Below, piece after piece: positions 18,333 through 25,875 of a DNA stretch of 64,000 bases. The stretch lies in contig JAHDPO010000058.1 of NCBI GenBank assembly GCA_018434325.1, positions 1 to 64,000 on the forward strand, in the 5' to 3' direction. Origin of the DNA: Clostridia bacterium (GTDB lineage Bacteria; Bacillota; Peptococcia; DRI-13; UBA5745). Positions within the stretch are counted from its first letter, which is position 1. Each line of letters opens with the position of its first letter. A program made the translations under genes and the position numbers. The notes under the pieces are model-generated. The model saw only the letters and a list, made by a program, of their open reading frames with translations. It was not told where the DNA came from and ran no database searches.

Positions 18333-18981
18333 CGGCCATAAGCAGCTGCAGCAGCCGGTCGGCCGGGTCTAAAACCGGTATTTTGGTTGCTTTTTCAAGC
18401 TCTTCTTTCAGATAAGGGAAGTGGGTGCAGCCTAAAAGTATGGCTTCCACATCATTGGCTTCAAAAAACCGGCAGAGAACAGCCAGGCGGAATTCTGCCA
18501 TTAAGGCGGCAGGCGTTTTTCTGCTTTCTATTCCATTTACTAAAGGCAGCAGTGCTGCACCAAATATATCTATATCCGGATTGACCGAGCCGCAGGCTTT
18601 TTCGATGCCGGCCAGGCCCTGACTGTTGGCGGCTATTACGCCCAGCCTCCTGTATTCTGTCCCCAAAACCTGATAAACATCCAGCGGGGTGAGGATTTTT
18701 ATATCCTCCTGCCGGCTCAAAAAAGGCATGTCCACTGCTGCGCTCAAGGAATTGCAATATACGATGACGGCGCTGACGCCTTCCCGCTTCATCTGCCGCA
18801 GCATTTTGCCGATCACTTTTTCTTTTTCTTCACTGGGGCCCAGCTGAAACCTGGCCTGCTCCCGGGAAGAGCAGGAAACAGGATAAGCTTTGACTTGCAG
18901 CCCCTGCCGGGCCAGATAATCCACACCCATCTGCGTGTCTACGGGGGTGCCGGCCATTACTCCGACTACTTGATTATTCAT
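18322..18981 (-). CDS. Aspartate/glutamate racemase family protein
   Basis: About 219 residues. The fold signatures are both visible: VIVYCNSLSAAVD (first catalytic cysteine in a C-N-S context) near residue 75 and LLGCTHFPYL (second cysteine, normal for MurI and related racemases) near residue 185. A true glutamate racemase, murI, is at 60547-61431, so this is probably an amino acid racemase of other specificity. The ATG at 18981 has GGAG six bases upstream; an upstream extension to 19041 lacks a ribosome site. With methionine gamma-lyase and the NhaC antiporter it may belong to an amino acid degradation set. Confidence 0.75.
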   Translation of the reverse strand: MNNQVVGVMAGTPVDTQMGVDYLARQGLQVKAYPVSCSSREQARFQLGPSEEKEKVIGKMLRQMKREGVSAVIVYCNSLSAAVDMPFLSRQEDIKILTPLDVYQVLGTEYRRLGVIAANSQGLAGIEKACGSVNPDIDIFGAALLPLVNGIESRKTPAALMAEFRLAVLCRFFEANDVEAILLGCTHFPYLKEELEKATKIPVLDPADRLLQLLMAAKI

Positions 18982-19073
18982 TGTCGGCTCCTTCGCAAGA
19001 GCCGGGCAGAACCGGCATACGGTACTGCCCGGCTTCGGCATTTATACTGCTCTATGTTTTGTCAAGGCATTGT

Positions 19074-20489
19074 CTAGCTTTCTACTGAAGCTGCCGCTGC
19101 TATCGCCGCTTTCTTGGCGGCTACGCCGGATTCGGCCACATCATATTCCCAGTTCCAGGGGTCTTTTTTTATGACGCGATGGGCAAAGGGGAAGAAGACG
19201 GAGAGGATGGCCATAACGGCCAGCAGCTGCTGGTACCAAAGGAAGGGAATGACCTCCATGGGGCTGGCGGCGCCGGCAGTCAGGCTGCCTACCACAAGCA
19301 GCTGTGCGCCGTAAGGAATGATACCCTGCCAGATGCAAGAGAAGATATCCAGCAGCGAGGCGCTTTGCCGGGGGTCGATCTTGTATTCCCGGGCAATATC
19401 CTTAGCAATGGGGCCGCTGATGATGATGGCTACCGTGTTGTTGGCAACGGCCACATCCGTCAGAGAGACCAAAGCGGAAATGCCTAACTGAGCCGATTTT
19501 TGGCCCTGCATCAGCCGCTGGACTTTTTCAATGAGCCAGTTAATGCCGCCGTAATGGGAGGTTAAGGCAGCCAAACCGCCGCAGAAGAGGGAAAGGAAGA
19601 ACACTTCGTTCATGCTGGTGAAGCCATCCCAGGTAGCTTGGGCAAAAGTCATCAGGGTCAGCTCACCGCCGATGATGCCGATAATGCCGGCGGAAAAAAT
19701 ACCGATGGTCAAAACCAGGAAAACGTTCATCCCGGCCAAAGCCAAGCCTAAAACCAGGATATAAGGCAGTACTTTGATGAGATCAAAGTGCAAATCCTCA
19801 AGGGCAACCGCGACTTCAGGAGCGCCGAAGATCAGCAGCAATATGACGGTCAGTATAGCCGCCGGCAAGGCGATCATGAAATTGACTTTGAATTTGTCTC
19901 TAAGCTCGCAGCCCTGGGTGCGGGTAGCGGCAATGGTGGTGTCGGAAATCATAGACAGATTGTCGCCAAACATGGCGCCGCCCACAACTGCGGCCGCTAC
20001 CAGCGGCAGACTGAGGCCCGCCTTCACCGACACGCCTAAAGCGATGGGAATCAAGGCGCTGATAGTTCCCATAGAGGTACCGGTGGCTACCCCCAGGAAA
20101 GAGGAAATAATAAAGATACCGGCAGTGATAAACTGGGCCGGGATTAAGTAAAGGCCCAGATTAACCGTGGCGTCTACGCCGCCCATAGCTTTGGCCACCG
20201 TAGAGAAAGCACCTGCCAAAATGTAAATCATCAGCATGATCAGGATGTTTTCCTCACCGGCTCCTTTGGCAAAGATGGCGAATTTCTCATCAATCGTTCC
20301 TTTGTTCATGATAAAAGCGAGAATTACAGCGATAAAGATTGCTACCACGGAAGGGAATTGATAAAAGGCCATTGCGACGCCCTTGGACTGCATAAGAAGT
20401 CCTGCGCCTAGATAAATAATGATAAAGACCAGAAATGGGATAAGTGCCAGACCGTTGACCTTTTGATTGGTTTCTTTTTTGCTTAACAT
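19074..20489 (-). CDS. nhaC: NhaC-family Na+/H+ antiporter
   Basis: 471 residues, about 11-12 transmembrane segments. GDNLSMISDTTIAATRTQGCELRDKF-type sequence near residue 190 is the NhaC hallmark. The family exchanges sodium for protons, and some members carry organic acids or amino acid pairs (malate/lactate). AAGGAGGGTGA lies a few bases from the ATG. It is 92 bases downstream of the racemase-family gene's start, same strand, so they may be co-transcribed. The substrate is not decided by sequence; a role in sodium balance is the default. Confidence 0.85.
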   Translation of the reverse strand: MLSKKETNQKVNGLALIPFLVFIIIYLGAGLLMQSKGVAMAFYQFPSVVAIFIAVILAFIMNKGTIDEKFAIFAKGAGEENILIMLMIYILAGAFSTVAKAMGGVDATVNLGLYLIPAQFITAGIFIISSFLGVATGTSMGTISALIPIALGVSVKAGLSLPLVAAAVVGGAMFGDNLSMISDTTIAATRTQGCELRDKFKVNFMIALPAAILTVILLLIFGAPEVAVALEDLHFDLIKVLPYILVLGLALAGMNVFLVLTIGIFSAGIIGIIGGELTLMTFAQATWDGFTSMNEVFFLSLFCGGLAALTSHYGGINWLIEKVQRLMQGQKSAQLGISALVSLTDVAVANNTVAIIISGPIAKDIAREYKIDPRQSASLLDIFSCIWQGIIPYGAQLLVVGSLTAGAASPMEVIPFLWYQQLLAVMAILSVFFPFAHRVIKKDPWNWEYDVAESGVAAKKAAIAAAASVES

Positions 20490-20635
20490 GAGTCACCCTC
20501 CTTTTTTGATAGTATAGATAATTCTGAATATAATCTATCATAAATCATGAGCAAATGGAAACGCAAATCCACAATAATCCATTATCTGTTTTTCCTATAA
20601 CGGAATGTTTTATTCGATGCAGGAGAATAGGCAGT

Positions 20636-20685
20636 ATGACAAAAGAACCGCAGGGTGTGCGGTATGGGCCGGCAGCCTGCGGTTC
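20636..20685 (-). terminator. Terminator of the alanine aminotransferase gene
   Basis: On the minus strand GAACCGCAGG pairs with CCTGCGGTTC (plus coordinates 20676-20685 and 20645-20654), with a secondary GC-rich hairpin in the loop, then TTTTGTCAT. Confidence 0.8.
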
Positions 20686-20707
20686 TTCGCCAAAAAACAG
20701 AAAGGAT

Positions 20708-21919
20708 TTATTGCTTGTAATTGCCTAGGAAATCTCCCAGCCGGTTGATCACATCCGTTAATTCTTCCACCCGGGGCAGGTAAGTCAGCCGGAAATGGTC
20801 GGGCTCCGCCCAATTATAGGCCGCACCCTCGGTGATCAGCACGTGTTTGGCTTTAAGAAAATCCAGAACCAGCTTCTTATCGTCTTTGAGATTGAATCTT
20901 TGCCGGTCCAGCTTGGGGAAGATGTATAAAGCAGCCTTCGGCTTGACGGTGCTGACGCCGGGGATGGCATTGAGCAACCGATAGGCGCATTCCCGCTGTT
21001 CATAAAGGCGGCCCCCCGGCAAAAGCAGGTGATCCGAGCAAGCCGGATCTTCCAGAGCGGATTTGATTACGGCTTGCGACAATACGTTGGAGCAAAGGCG
21101 AAGGGAAGCCATCACCGTCAGGCCCTCCCGATAGCTGGCCGTTTGGTTTCTATCGCCGCTGACCACCATCCAGCCGCAGCGGAAGCCGCAGATTTGATGG
21201 GATTTGGACAGGCCGTTGTAAGTGATCATCGGCAGATCCGGCGCTAAGGAGGCGGTGGAGGTATGCTCCAGACCGTCCATCACCAGCCGGTCATAAATTT
21301 CATCGGAAAGCACCAGCAGATTATGCTGTCTGGCCAGCTCCAGCATCTCTTCCAATAAGGCCTTGGGGTAAAGAGCGCCGGTGGGGTTGTTGGGATTGAT
21401 AATGACGAGAGCTTTGGTGCGGCTGGTAATTTTACTCTTCATATCCTGCATATCCGGCAGCCAATCCGCCTTTTCGTCGCAGAGATAATGGACAACCTTG
21501 CCGCCGGTCAGGGTGACAGCTGCCGACCATAAGGGATAATCCGGCGTCGGAATCAGGACTTCATCTCCCGGATTAAGCAAGGCCTGCATGGACATCATGA
21601 TCAACTCACTGACGCCGTTGCCGGTGTAAACATCCTCCGGCTCGAGACCCAAGATGCCTTTTTTAGCGGAGTATTTGACAATGGCCTCCCGGGCTTCCCT
21701 CAGACCTTTGGAGGTGGAGTAGGCATAGGAAAGGTTTAAGTTGGACATTAAGTCATTGACCACATAGGCCGGCGGTTCAAAGCCGAATAGACCGGGATTG
21801 CCGGTATGGAGTTTAACGATCTCTATACCCTGTTCCTCCATGCGTTCTGCCTCTTCGGAGATGGGGCCCCGGATATCGTAATGGACTTGCTCCATTTTTT
21901 TAGCTTTTTCGATTAGCAT
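20708..21919 (-). CDS. alaT: Alanine-type aminotransferase under T-box control
   Basis: 403 residues, class I/II PLP aminotransferase of the AlaA/AlaT group (glutamate-pyruvate transaminase). The lysine is in YNGLSKSHQICGFRCGW; PNNPTGALY and SDEIYDRL carry the substrate and cofactor contacts. AAAGGAG lies nine bases before the ATG. The 5' leader is a T-box whose predicted specifier is an alanine codon, which independently supports alanine synthesis. Uncharged tRNA-Ala should raise its expression. An alternative is aspartate or branched substrate use, less likely given the T-box. Confidence 0.88.
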   Translation of the reverse strand: MLIEKAKKMEQVHYDIRGPISEEAERMEEQGIEIVKLHTGNPGLFGFEPPAYVVNDLMSNLNLSYAYSTSKGLREAREAIVKYSAKKGILGLEPEDVYTGNGVSELIMMSMQALLNPGDEVLIPTPDYPLWSAAVTLTGGKVVHYLCDEKADWLPDMQDMKSKITSRTKALVIINPNNPTGALYPKALLEEMLELARQHNLLVLSDEIYDRLVMDGLEHTSTASLAPDLPMITYNGLSKSHQICGFRCGWMVVSGDRNQTASYREGLTVMASLRLCSNVLSQAVIKSALEDPACSDHLLLPGGRLYEQRECAYRLLNAIPGVSTVKPKAALYIFPKLDRQRFNLKDDKKLVLDFLKAKHVLITEGAAYNWAEPDHFRLTYLPRVEELTDVINRLGDFLGNYKQ

Positions 21920-21949
21920 ATTGATTGACTCCTTTCAAAATGAAAAACA

Positions 21950-22220
21950 ATAAAAAACGCCCTAAGTCTTTTGACTTAGGGCGAATATCTCCGCGGTACC
22001 ACCTAATTTCGGAAAGCCTAGCTTTCCGCGCTCATCAGGCACAAACATGCCTTACCGCTGTAACGTGCGGTCACGATGAAGCCTACTTGGCAGAACCTGC
22101 CTTTGGGTTCATGGCTCAGAAATGGCTTCCTTATTTCTTACTCGAAGATTCGCACCAACCATCTTCTCTCTGTGCTTTCCGAAATAAGTACTCGTTTTCC
22201 TCATAGCCGTATTTATTATG
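21950..22220 (-). ncRNA. T-box riboswitch, predicted tRNA-Ala (GCC specifier)
   Basis: On the minus strand the conserved GGTGGTACCGCGG (plus 21991-22003) is followed by a perfect terminator CGCCCTAAGTC/GACTTAGGGCG (21958-21983) with a T6 tail. Upstream, Stem I can be folded: a K-turn (GGCT-ATGA / TGA-GCC), then GGAAA/TTTCT, an internal loop with AGTA on the 5' side and GAAGCCA on the 3' side, then CTTATTTC/GAAATAAG. The specifier in that loop reads GCC (plus 22124-22126), an alanine codon followed by A. A Stem III hairpin GGAAAGC/GCTTTCC precedes the T-box sequence. TGGT in the antiterminator would pair with ACCA of tRNA-Ala. Confidence 0.92.
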
Positions 22221-22226
22221 TTTGCA

Positions 22227-22256
22227 ATTTTACACCGGGAAAAGCCCCTTTGTCAA
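22227..22256 (-). promoter_or_regulatory. Promoter of the T-box/alaT transcript
   Basis: On the minus strand TTGACA (22256-22251), an 18-base spacer and TAAAAT (22232-22227). It lies back to back with the mgtE promoter, about 50 bases apart. Confidence 0.75.
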
Positions 22257-22308
22257 TAAGTTTTTTGACCGATATAAAACTTTTCTTGCCGCGCTTGCCA
22301 GCCTTGTC

Positions 22309-22337
22309 TTGTCACCATGGTATTTTTTCGCTATAAT
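22309..22337 (+). promoter_or_regulatory. Promoter of the mgtE leader
   Basis: TTGTCA (22309-22314), a 17-base spacer and a perfect TATAAT (22332-22337). Transcription should start near 22344, giving a leader of about 470 bases ahead of mgtE. Confidence 0.75.
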
Positions 22338-22343
22338 TCTTAA

Positions 22344-22815
22344 TGGGACGACGTACTCCCGGCTATATTTTTCCATAAAATACGTAAAGGAGGGAAAAAC
22401 AGTGGACTCAAGCGACAGATGTATAAAAGCGGACGCCGATGATCACCCGTGCCGGCTGATGTTTGCGATGACCGTTGTTTTTTCTTTCCGAAGGATAACG
22501 GCATAGCTGATTTTGACCAGCACCCGGCTCAGACAAGCGATGCTTTGCTTTGACTTGGCTGATTCGTATGATCGGACCGCAATGCAGATGTTTGCTTATG
22601 CTTTGGTTTTGGCAGATTCGTTCTGCGGCAGATTTATTCTGCGCCAAAGTCCTTTGACATCTGCTTTTTGCGGTTATACTTATCTGCAATTAAAAACGGT
22701 TTTGCCTACGCAGATAAGTATTATGTCCGTTTTTATGCCCCTGATTTTTAAAATAGGGAGGCCATAAAAATGGTGCAAAAGAGAAATAATACCGAGATTA
22801 TAGGGGGGTGCCGTT
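22344..22815 (+). ncRNA. Long structured 5' leader of mgtE
   Basis: This leader does not show the M-box (ykoK) consensus. It contains a small ORF (22402-22506), then a folded part: GCAGATGT (22584-22591) pairs with ACATCTGC (22657-22664), enclosing CTTTGG (22601-22606)/CCAAAG (22644-22649). Next come two interleaved pairings, ATACTTATCTGC (22676-22687) with GCAGATAAGTAT (22710-22721), and AAAAACGG (22692-22699) with CCGTTTTT (22727-22734). The last two cross, so they are alternatives or form a pseudoknot, a layout like a switch; the second ends in five Ts. Pairings were found by eye. Confidence 0.55.
22402..22506 (+). CDS. Possible 34-residue leader peptide of mgtE
   Basis: A GTG start seven bases after GGAGGG (22389-22394), within the mgtE leader and about 58 bases past its predicted transcription start. 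The peptide has an acidic, proline-ending run KADADDHP and a hydrophobic, basic end MTVVFSFRRITA. Acidic/proline-rich leader peptides (MgtL, MgtP) that stall or destabilise ribosomes at low magnesium control Mg2+ genes in enterobacteria. Whether this one acts so is inference; that it is translated is likewise unproven. Confidence 0.4.
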   Translation: MDSSDRCIKADADDHPCRLMFAMTVVFSFRRITA

Positions 22816-22841
22816 ATGGAGATGGAAAAAGAGTTATTTGA
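22770..22841 (+). CDS. Possible 23-residue ORF overlapping the mgtE start
   Basis: ATG at 22770 is eight bases after GGGAGG (22756-22761). The frame (MVQKRNNTEIIGGCRYGDGK...) stops at 22841, 26 bases inside mgtE in another frame, so ribosomes finishing it would end next to the mgtE start at 22816. It could couple translation or be chance. Confidence 0.3.
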   Translation: MVQKRNNTEIIGGCRYGDGKRVI

Positions 22842-24168
22842 GGAATTAACGGCACTGGCGGCTAATAAAGAATACCGTAAGCTGAAGGAGGAGCTGTCGG
22901 AGCTGAATAAAGCCGATGCCGCCGAGTTTTTGGAAAGCTTGCCGCCCAAGCAGTTAACGATAGTTTTTCGGACGCTGCATAAAGAATTTGCGGCGGATTT
23001 GTTTTCCTATTTGGCGCAGGAAACCCAGGAAAAGCTGATTACAACCATTACGGACAAAGAGGCTTCGGCCATCATTGACGAGCTTTATGTGGACGACGCC
23101 GTAGACGTGCTGGAAGAGCTGCCGGCCAATGTAGTAAAAAAGCTGCTCCAGCATACCTCGCCGGAGACCAGGCGCCTGATCAACCAGTTTTTAAATTATC
23201 CCGAGTCTTCGGCCGGCAGCATTATGACGGCGGAATTCGTCCATTTAAAAAAAGAAATGACGGTAGCCCAGGCCTTTGACCGCATCCGTCAAGTCGGCCT
23301 TGACAGCGAGACGGTTTATACTTGCTATGTCACCGATGCCAATCGCTATTTGGAGGGCGTCACCACCGTCCGCCGGCTATTTCTGGCGGACTTGGACACG
23401 CTAATCGGAGAGCTGATGGATACCGACGTGATTTTTGTCCACACCTCGGATGACCGGGAAGAAGCAGCCAGGATCATCGGCAGATACGACTTTCTGTCTT
23501 TGCCGGTGGTGGATCAGGAAAACCGTCTGGTGGGCATCATTACCATCGACGACGTCATGGACGTCATCCAGGAAGAAACCACCGAGGACTTCGAAAAAAT
23601 GGCGGCCATGCTGCCTTCCCAGCGGCCCTATCTGAAAACCGGCGTCTGGGAGCTGGCAAGAAACCGTATTCTTTGGCTTTTGGTACTGATGGTTTCCGCC
23701 ATGATCACCGGCAGCGTTTTGGGCCGCTACCAGGATATTATTCAATTTATGCCGATATTAGTCACGTTTATCCCCATGCTGACGGGCACCGGCGGCAATG
23801 CCGGCTCCCAGAGCGCTACCATGGTCATCCGCGGTATGGCCCTGGATGAGATCGAAGGCAAGGATATGGGGCGGGTTTTTTGGAAGGAGCTGCGGGTCAG
23901 CTTGCTGGTGGGTACGGCTTTAGCCGCCGTCAATTGCCTCCGGCTGATGCTCACTTACCCCGGGCAGCCCATGGTCTACATCATTGTATCCATCAGCCTG
24001 GTGGTAACGGTGGCTTTAGCAAAGACTATCGGCGGCGTGCTGCCCATTATTGCCAAGCTGTGCAAGGCCGATCCGGCGATCATGGCTTCACCTCTGATTA
24101 CCACTATCGTCGATGCGGTGTCCCTGATTGTTTACTTTTCTATTTCGCTTAAAATATTGGGGGTATAA
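22816..24168 (+). CDS. mgtE: Magnesium transporter MgtE
   Basis: 450 residues, full length. Domains in order: a cytosolic N domain of helical repeats (about 1-130), a CBS pair (about 135-255, ending GIITIDDVMDVIQEE), a connecting helix with EDFEKMAAM, and five transmembrane helices (about 285-450) with the conserved P-x-L-x-G-T-G-G-N-A-G-S-Q pore segment. It is a Mg2+ gated channel that closes when the cytosolic domains bind Mg2+. GGGGGG lies seven bases before the ATG. Single gene, with a long leader that may add RNA-level control. Confidence 0.95.
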   Translation: MEMEKELFEELTALAANKEYRKLKEELSELNKADAAEFLESLPPKQLTIVFRTLHKEFAADLFSYLAQETQEKLITTITDKEASAIIDELYVDDAVDVLEELPANVVKKLLQHTSPETRRLINQFLNYPESSAGSIMTAEFVHLKKEMTVAQAFDRIRQVGLDSETVYTCYVTDANRYLEGVTTVRRLFLADLDTLIGELMDTDVIFVHTSDDREEAARIIGRYDFLSLPVVDQENRLVGIITIDDVMDVIQEETTEDFEKMAAMLPSQRPYLKTGVWELARNRILWLLVLMVSAMITGSVLGRYQDIIQFMPILVTFIPMLTGTGGNAGSQSATMVIRGMALDEIEGKDMGRVFWKELRVSLLVGTALAAVNCLRLMLTYPGQPMVYIIVSISLVVTVALAKTIGGVLPIIAKLCKADPAIMASPLITTIVDAVSLIVYFSISLKILGV

Positions 24169-24235
24169 CAGGGCTAAGCATAAGCCAGGCACGGGATGGC
24201 TGTGAAAATGAGCAAGGAGCTATACACTTTAAACT

Positions 24236-24418
24236 GAGGCCACTGAAAAAGTTGCCAAGTCTCAGCTAAATACGCAAAATTGCAGGTTTAAAGTGTGTCG
24301 CCTATTCAAAATATGGTCCGTTCTCTTGGGGATGCACTAGATATAGCTAAATGCGGTAAAATACAGTCAAATATATTCTCCAAAACGGTGTTCTGACACT
24401 TTAAACTTGCAATTTTGC
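24236..24418. repeat. MITE-like dispersed element, copy 2
   Basis: The second copy of the element at 9296-9479, same orientation. Inverted repeats are at 24274-24296 and 24396-24418. Sequence just outside is different on the right, which fixes that edge. On the left, ACACTTTAAACT at about 24224-24235 resembles the inverted-repeat end once more, possibly the trace of another unit. It lies between mgtE and the methyltransferase gene. Confidence 0.75.
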
Positions 24419-24446
24419 GCAAAAATGTGTAGATGGAAGGTGAAAT

Positions 24447-25682
24447 GTGAATTCTTATAAAATTATTGTGACTGCCCCCAGCGGCGTCGAAGGCTTGCTG
24501 CGCAAGGAGATGAACCGGCTGGGTTATACCGAGGGGCTGACGGTAGGCAAGGGCGGCGTTACCTTCAGCGGCGGCCACGTGGATTTAGTCCGCTGCAATA
24601 CCTTGATCCGTCAGGGTGAGCGGGTGCTGGTGGAGGTGGGCAGTTTTCCGGCAGTGACCTTTGAGGAGCTGTTTCAAGGGACGAAAGCCCTGCCTTGGGA
24701 AGATTGGCTGGGTGTGGAGGCTGCTTTTCCCGTGGCCGGCAAATCCCTGAAATCTCAACTTTTCAGCGTGTCCGATTGCCAGGCCATCATCAAAAAGGCA
24801 ATTGTCCAGCGCCTGCAGGAAAAGTACAAAAAGGTGACTTGGTTTGCGGAAACCGGCCCCGTCTATCAAGTGGAGTTTCGGATTACCCAGGATCAAGTGA
24901 CGATCATGCTGGATACCTCCGGCGAAGGGCTGCATAAAAGAGGCTGGCGCAAACTGTCGGCTCAGGCTCCGTTAAAGGAAACCACTGCGGCGGTGATGCT
25001 GACTCTCAGCAATTGGCGGCCTTATCAGCTATTAATCGATCCTTTTTGCGGCTCCGGCACCATCCTCATCGAAGCTGCGCTGAAGGCGCTGGGGGTAGCG
25101 CCGGGGCTTAACCGCAGTTTTGCCTGCGAAAAATGGCCTCAGATACCGGCGGCATTATGGCGGCAGGTTCGGGAAGAAGCCCGGACAAGCGCGGCTTTGC
25201 AGCAGCAGGAGCGAAGTGAAGAGCTGGCGGAAATGCAGCTGGAAGGCTATGATATTGACGCCAATGCCATATCCATGGCCCGCTACCATGCCAAGCTGGC
25301 CGGAGTGGACAAGTATATCCATTTTCAGCAGCGGGATATCCGGGATTTTCGCTCTTCTAAGAAATACGGCGCTGTCATTACCAATCCTGCTTATGGCCAA
25401 CGGCTGGGCGATGAAAAAGAAGCGGCGGAGCTGTACCGGATTATGGGGCAGGTTCTGGCGCCCCTGGATACCTGGTCTTTTTATGTTTTGACTTCTCATC
25501 CGGCTTTTGAAGAGGCTTTTGGCCGCAAGGCTACGAAAAACACGAAGCTGTACAACGGCCGCCTGGAATGCCGCCTTTATCAGTATCACGGTCCCAGGCC
25601 GCCGCGGAGAGAGCGGGCCGGCGAGGAAGCCGGCAGGGAAGGAGCTGCGGGCGAAGCAGGGCAGGAAAGCCAAGAAGGATAA
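24447..25682 (+). CDS. THUMP-domain class I rRNA methyltransferase (RlmL/YpsC type)
   Basis: 411 residues. An N-terminal THUMP domain (about 1-155) is followed by a UPF0020/RlmL methyltransferase domain. SAM motif I reads DPFCGSGTILIEAA near residue 197. The catalytic NPPY is NPAY (TNPAYGQRLGDE), a one-residue change. E. coli RlmL N-terminal-type enzymes make m2G2445 in 23S rRNA; the B. subtilis homologue is YpsC. A C-terminal tail of about 30 residues rich in Arg, Glu, Gly and Ala extends past the family end. The start is GTG with GGAAGGTGA upstream. Confidence 0.88.
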   Translation: MNSYKIIVTAPSGVEGLLRKEMNRLGYTEGLTVGKGGVTFSGGHVDLVRCNTLIRQGERVLVEVGSFPAVTFEELFQGTKALPWEDWLGVEAAFPVAGKSLKSQLFSVSDCQAIIKKAIVQRLQEKYKKVTWFAETGPVYQVEFRITQDQVTIMLDTSGEGLHKRGWRKLSAQAPLKETTAAVMLTLSNWRPYQLLIDPFCGSGTILIEAALKALGVAPGLNRSFACEKWPQIPAALWRQVREEARTSAALQQQERSEELAEMQLEGYDIDANAISMARYHAKLAGVDKYIHFQQRDIRDFRSSKKYGAVITNPAYGQRLGDEKEAAELYRIMGQVLAPLDTWSFYVLTSHPAFEEAFGRKATKNTKLYNGRLECRLYQYHGPRPPRRERAGEEAGREGAAGEAGQESQEG

Positions 25683-25699
25683 ATAAAGGGATTGCCGCA

Positions 25700-25724
25700 C
25701 TGCCGCATATTGCGGCAGTTTTTG
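25700..25724 (+). terminator. Terminator of the methyltransferase gene
   Basis: CTGCCGCA and TGCGGCAG around a TAT loop (25700-25718), followed by TTTTT. Confidence 0.9.
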
Positions 25725-25875
25725 TCTGCCGATGTAGCTGCCGCAGCCGCAATTTTGCCTATTTGCGCCAAAAAAATTACCGGAATCTGCCTTAATTTTA
25801 TCCCATAAGATTGCCGCATCTGGATACAATACCAATTGTGGCATCAGGATTAAAAAAATAATAGGAGGGATAACT

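Noticed and set aside
22408-22689. 93-codon minus-strand ORF opposite the mgtE leader
   Set aside because: No ribosome site or family pattern; the plus strand has a promoter and paired RNA segments that explain the composition.
22344-22815. M-box riboswitch ahead of mgtE
   Set aside because: The conserved M-box core (GGTGAGGCTCCT-like and related loops) was looked for and not found.
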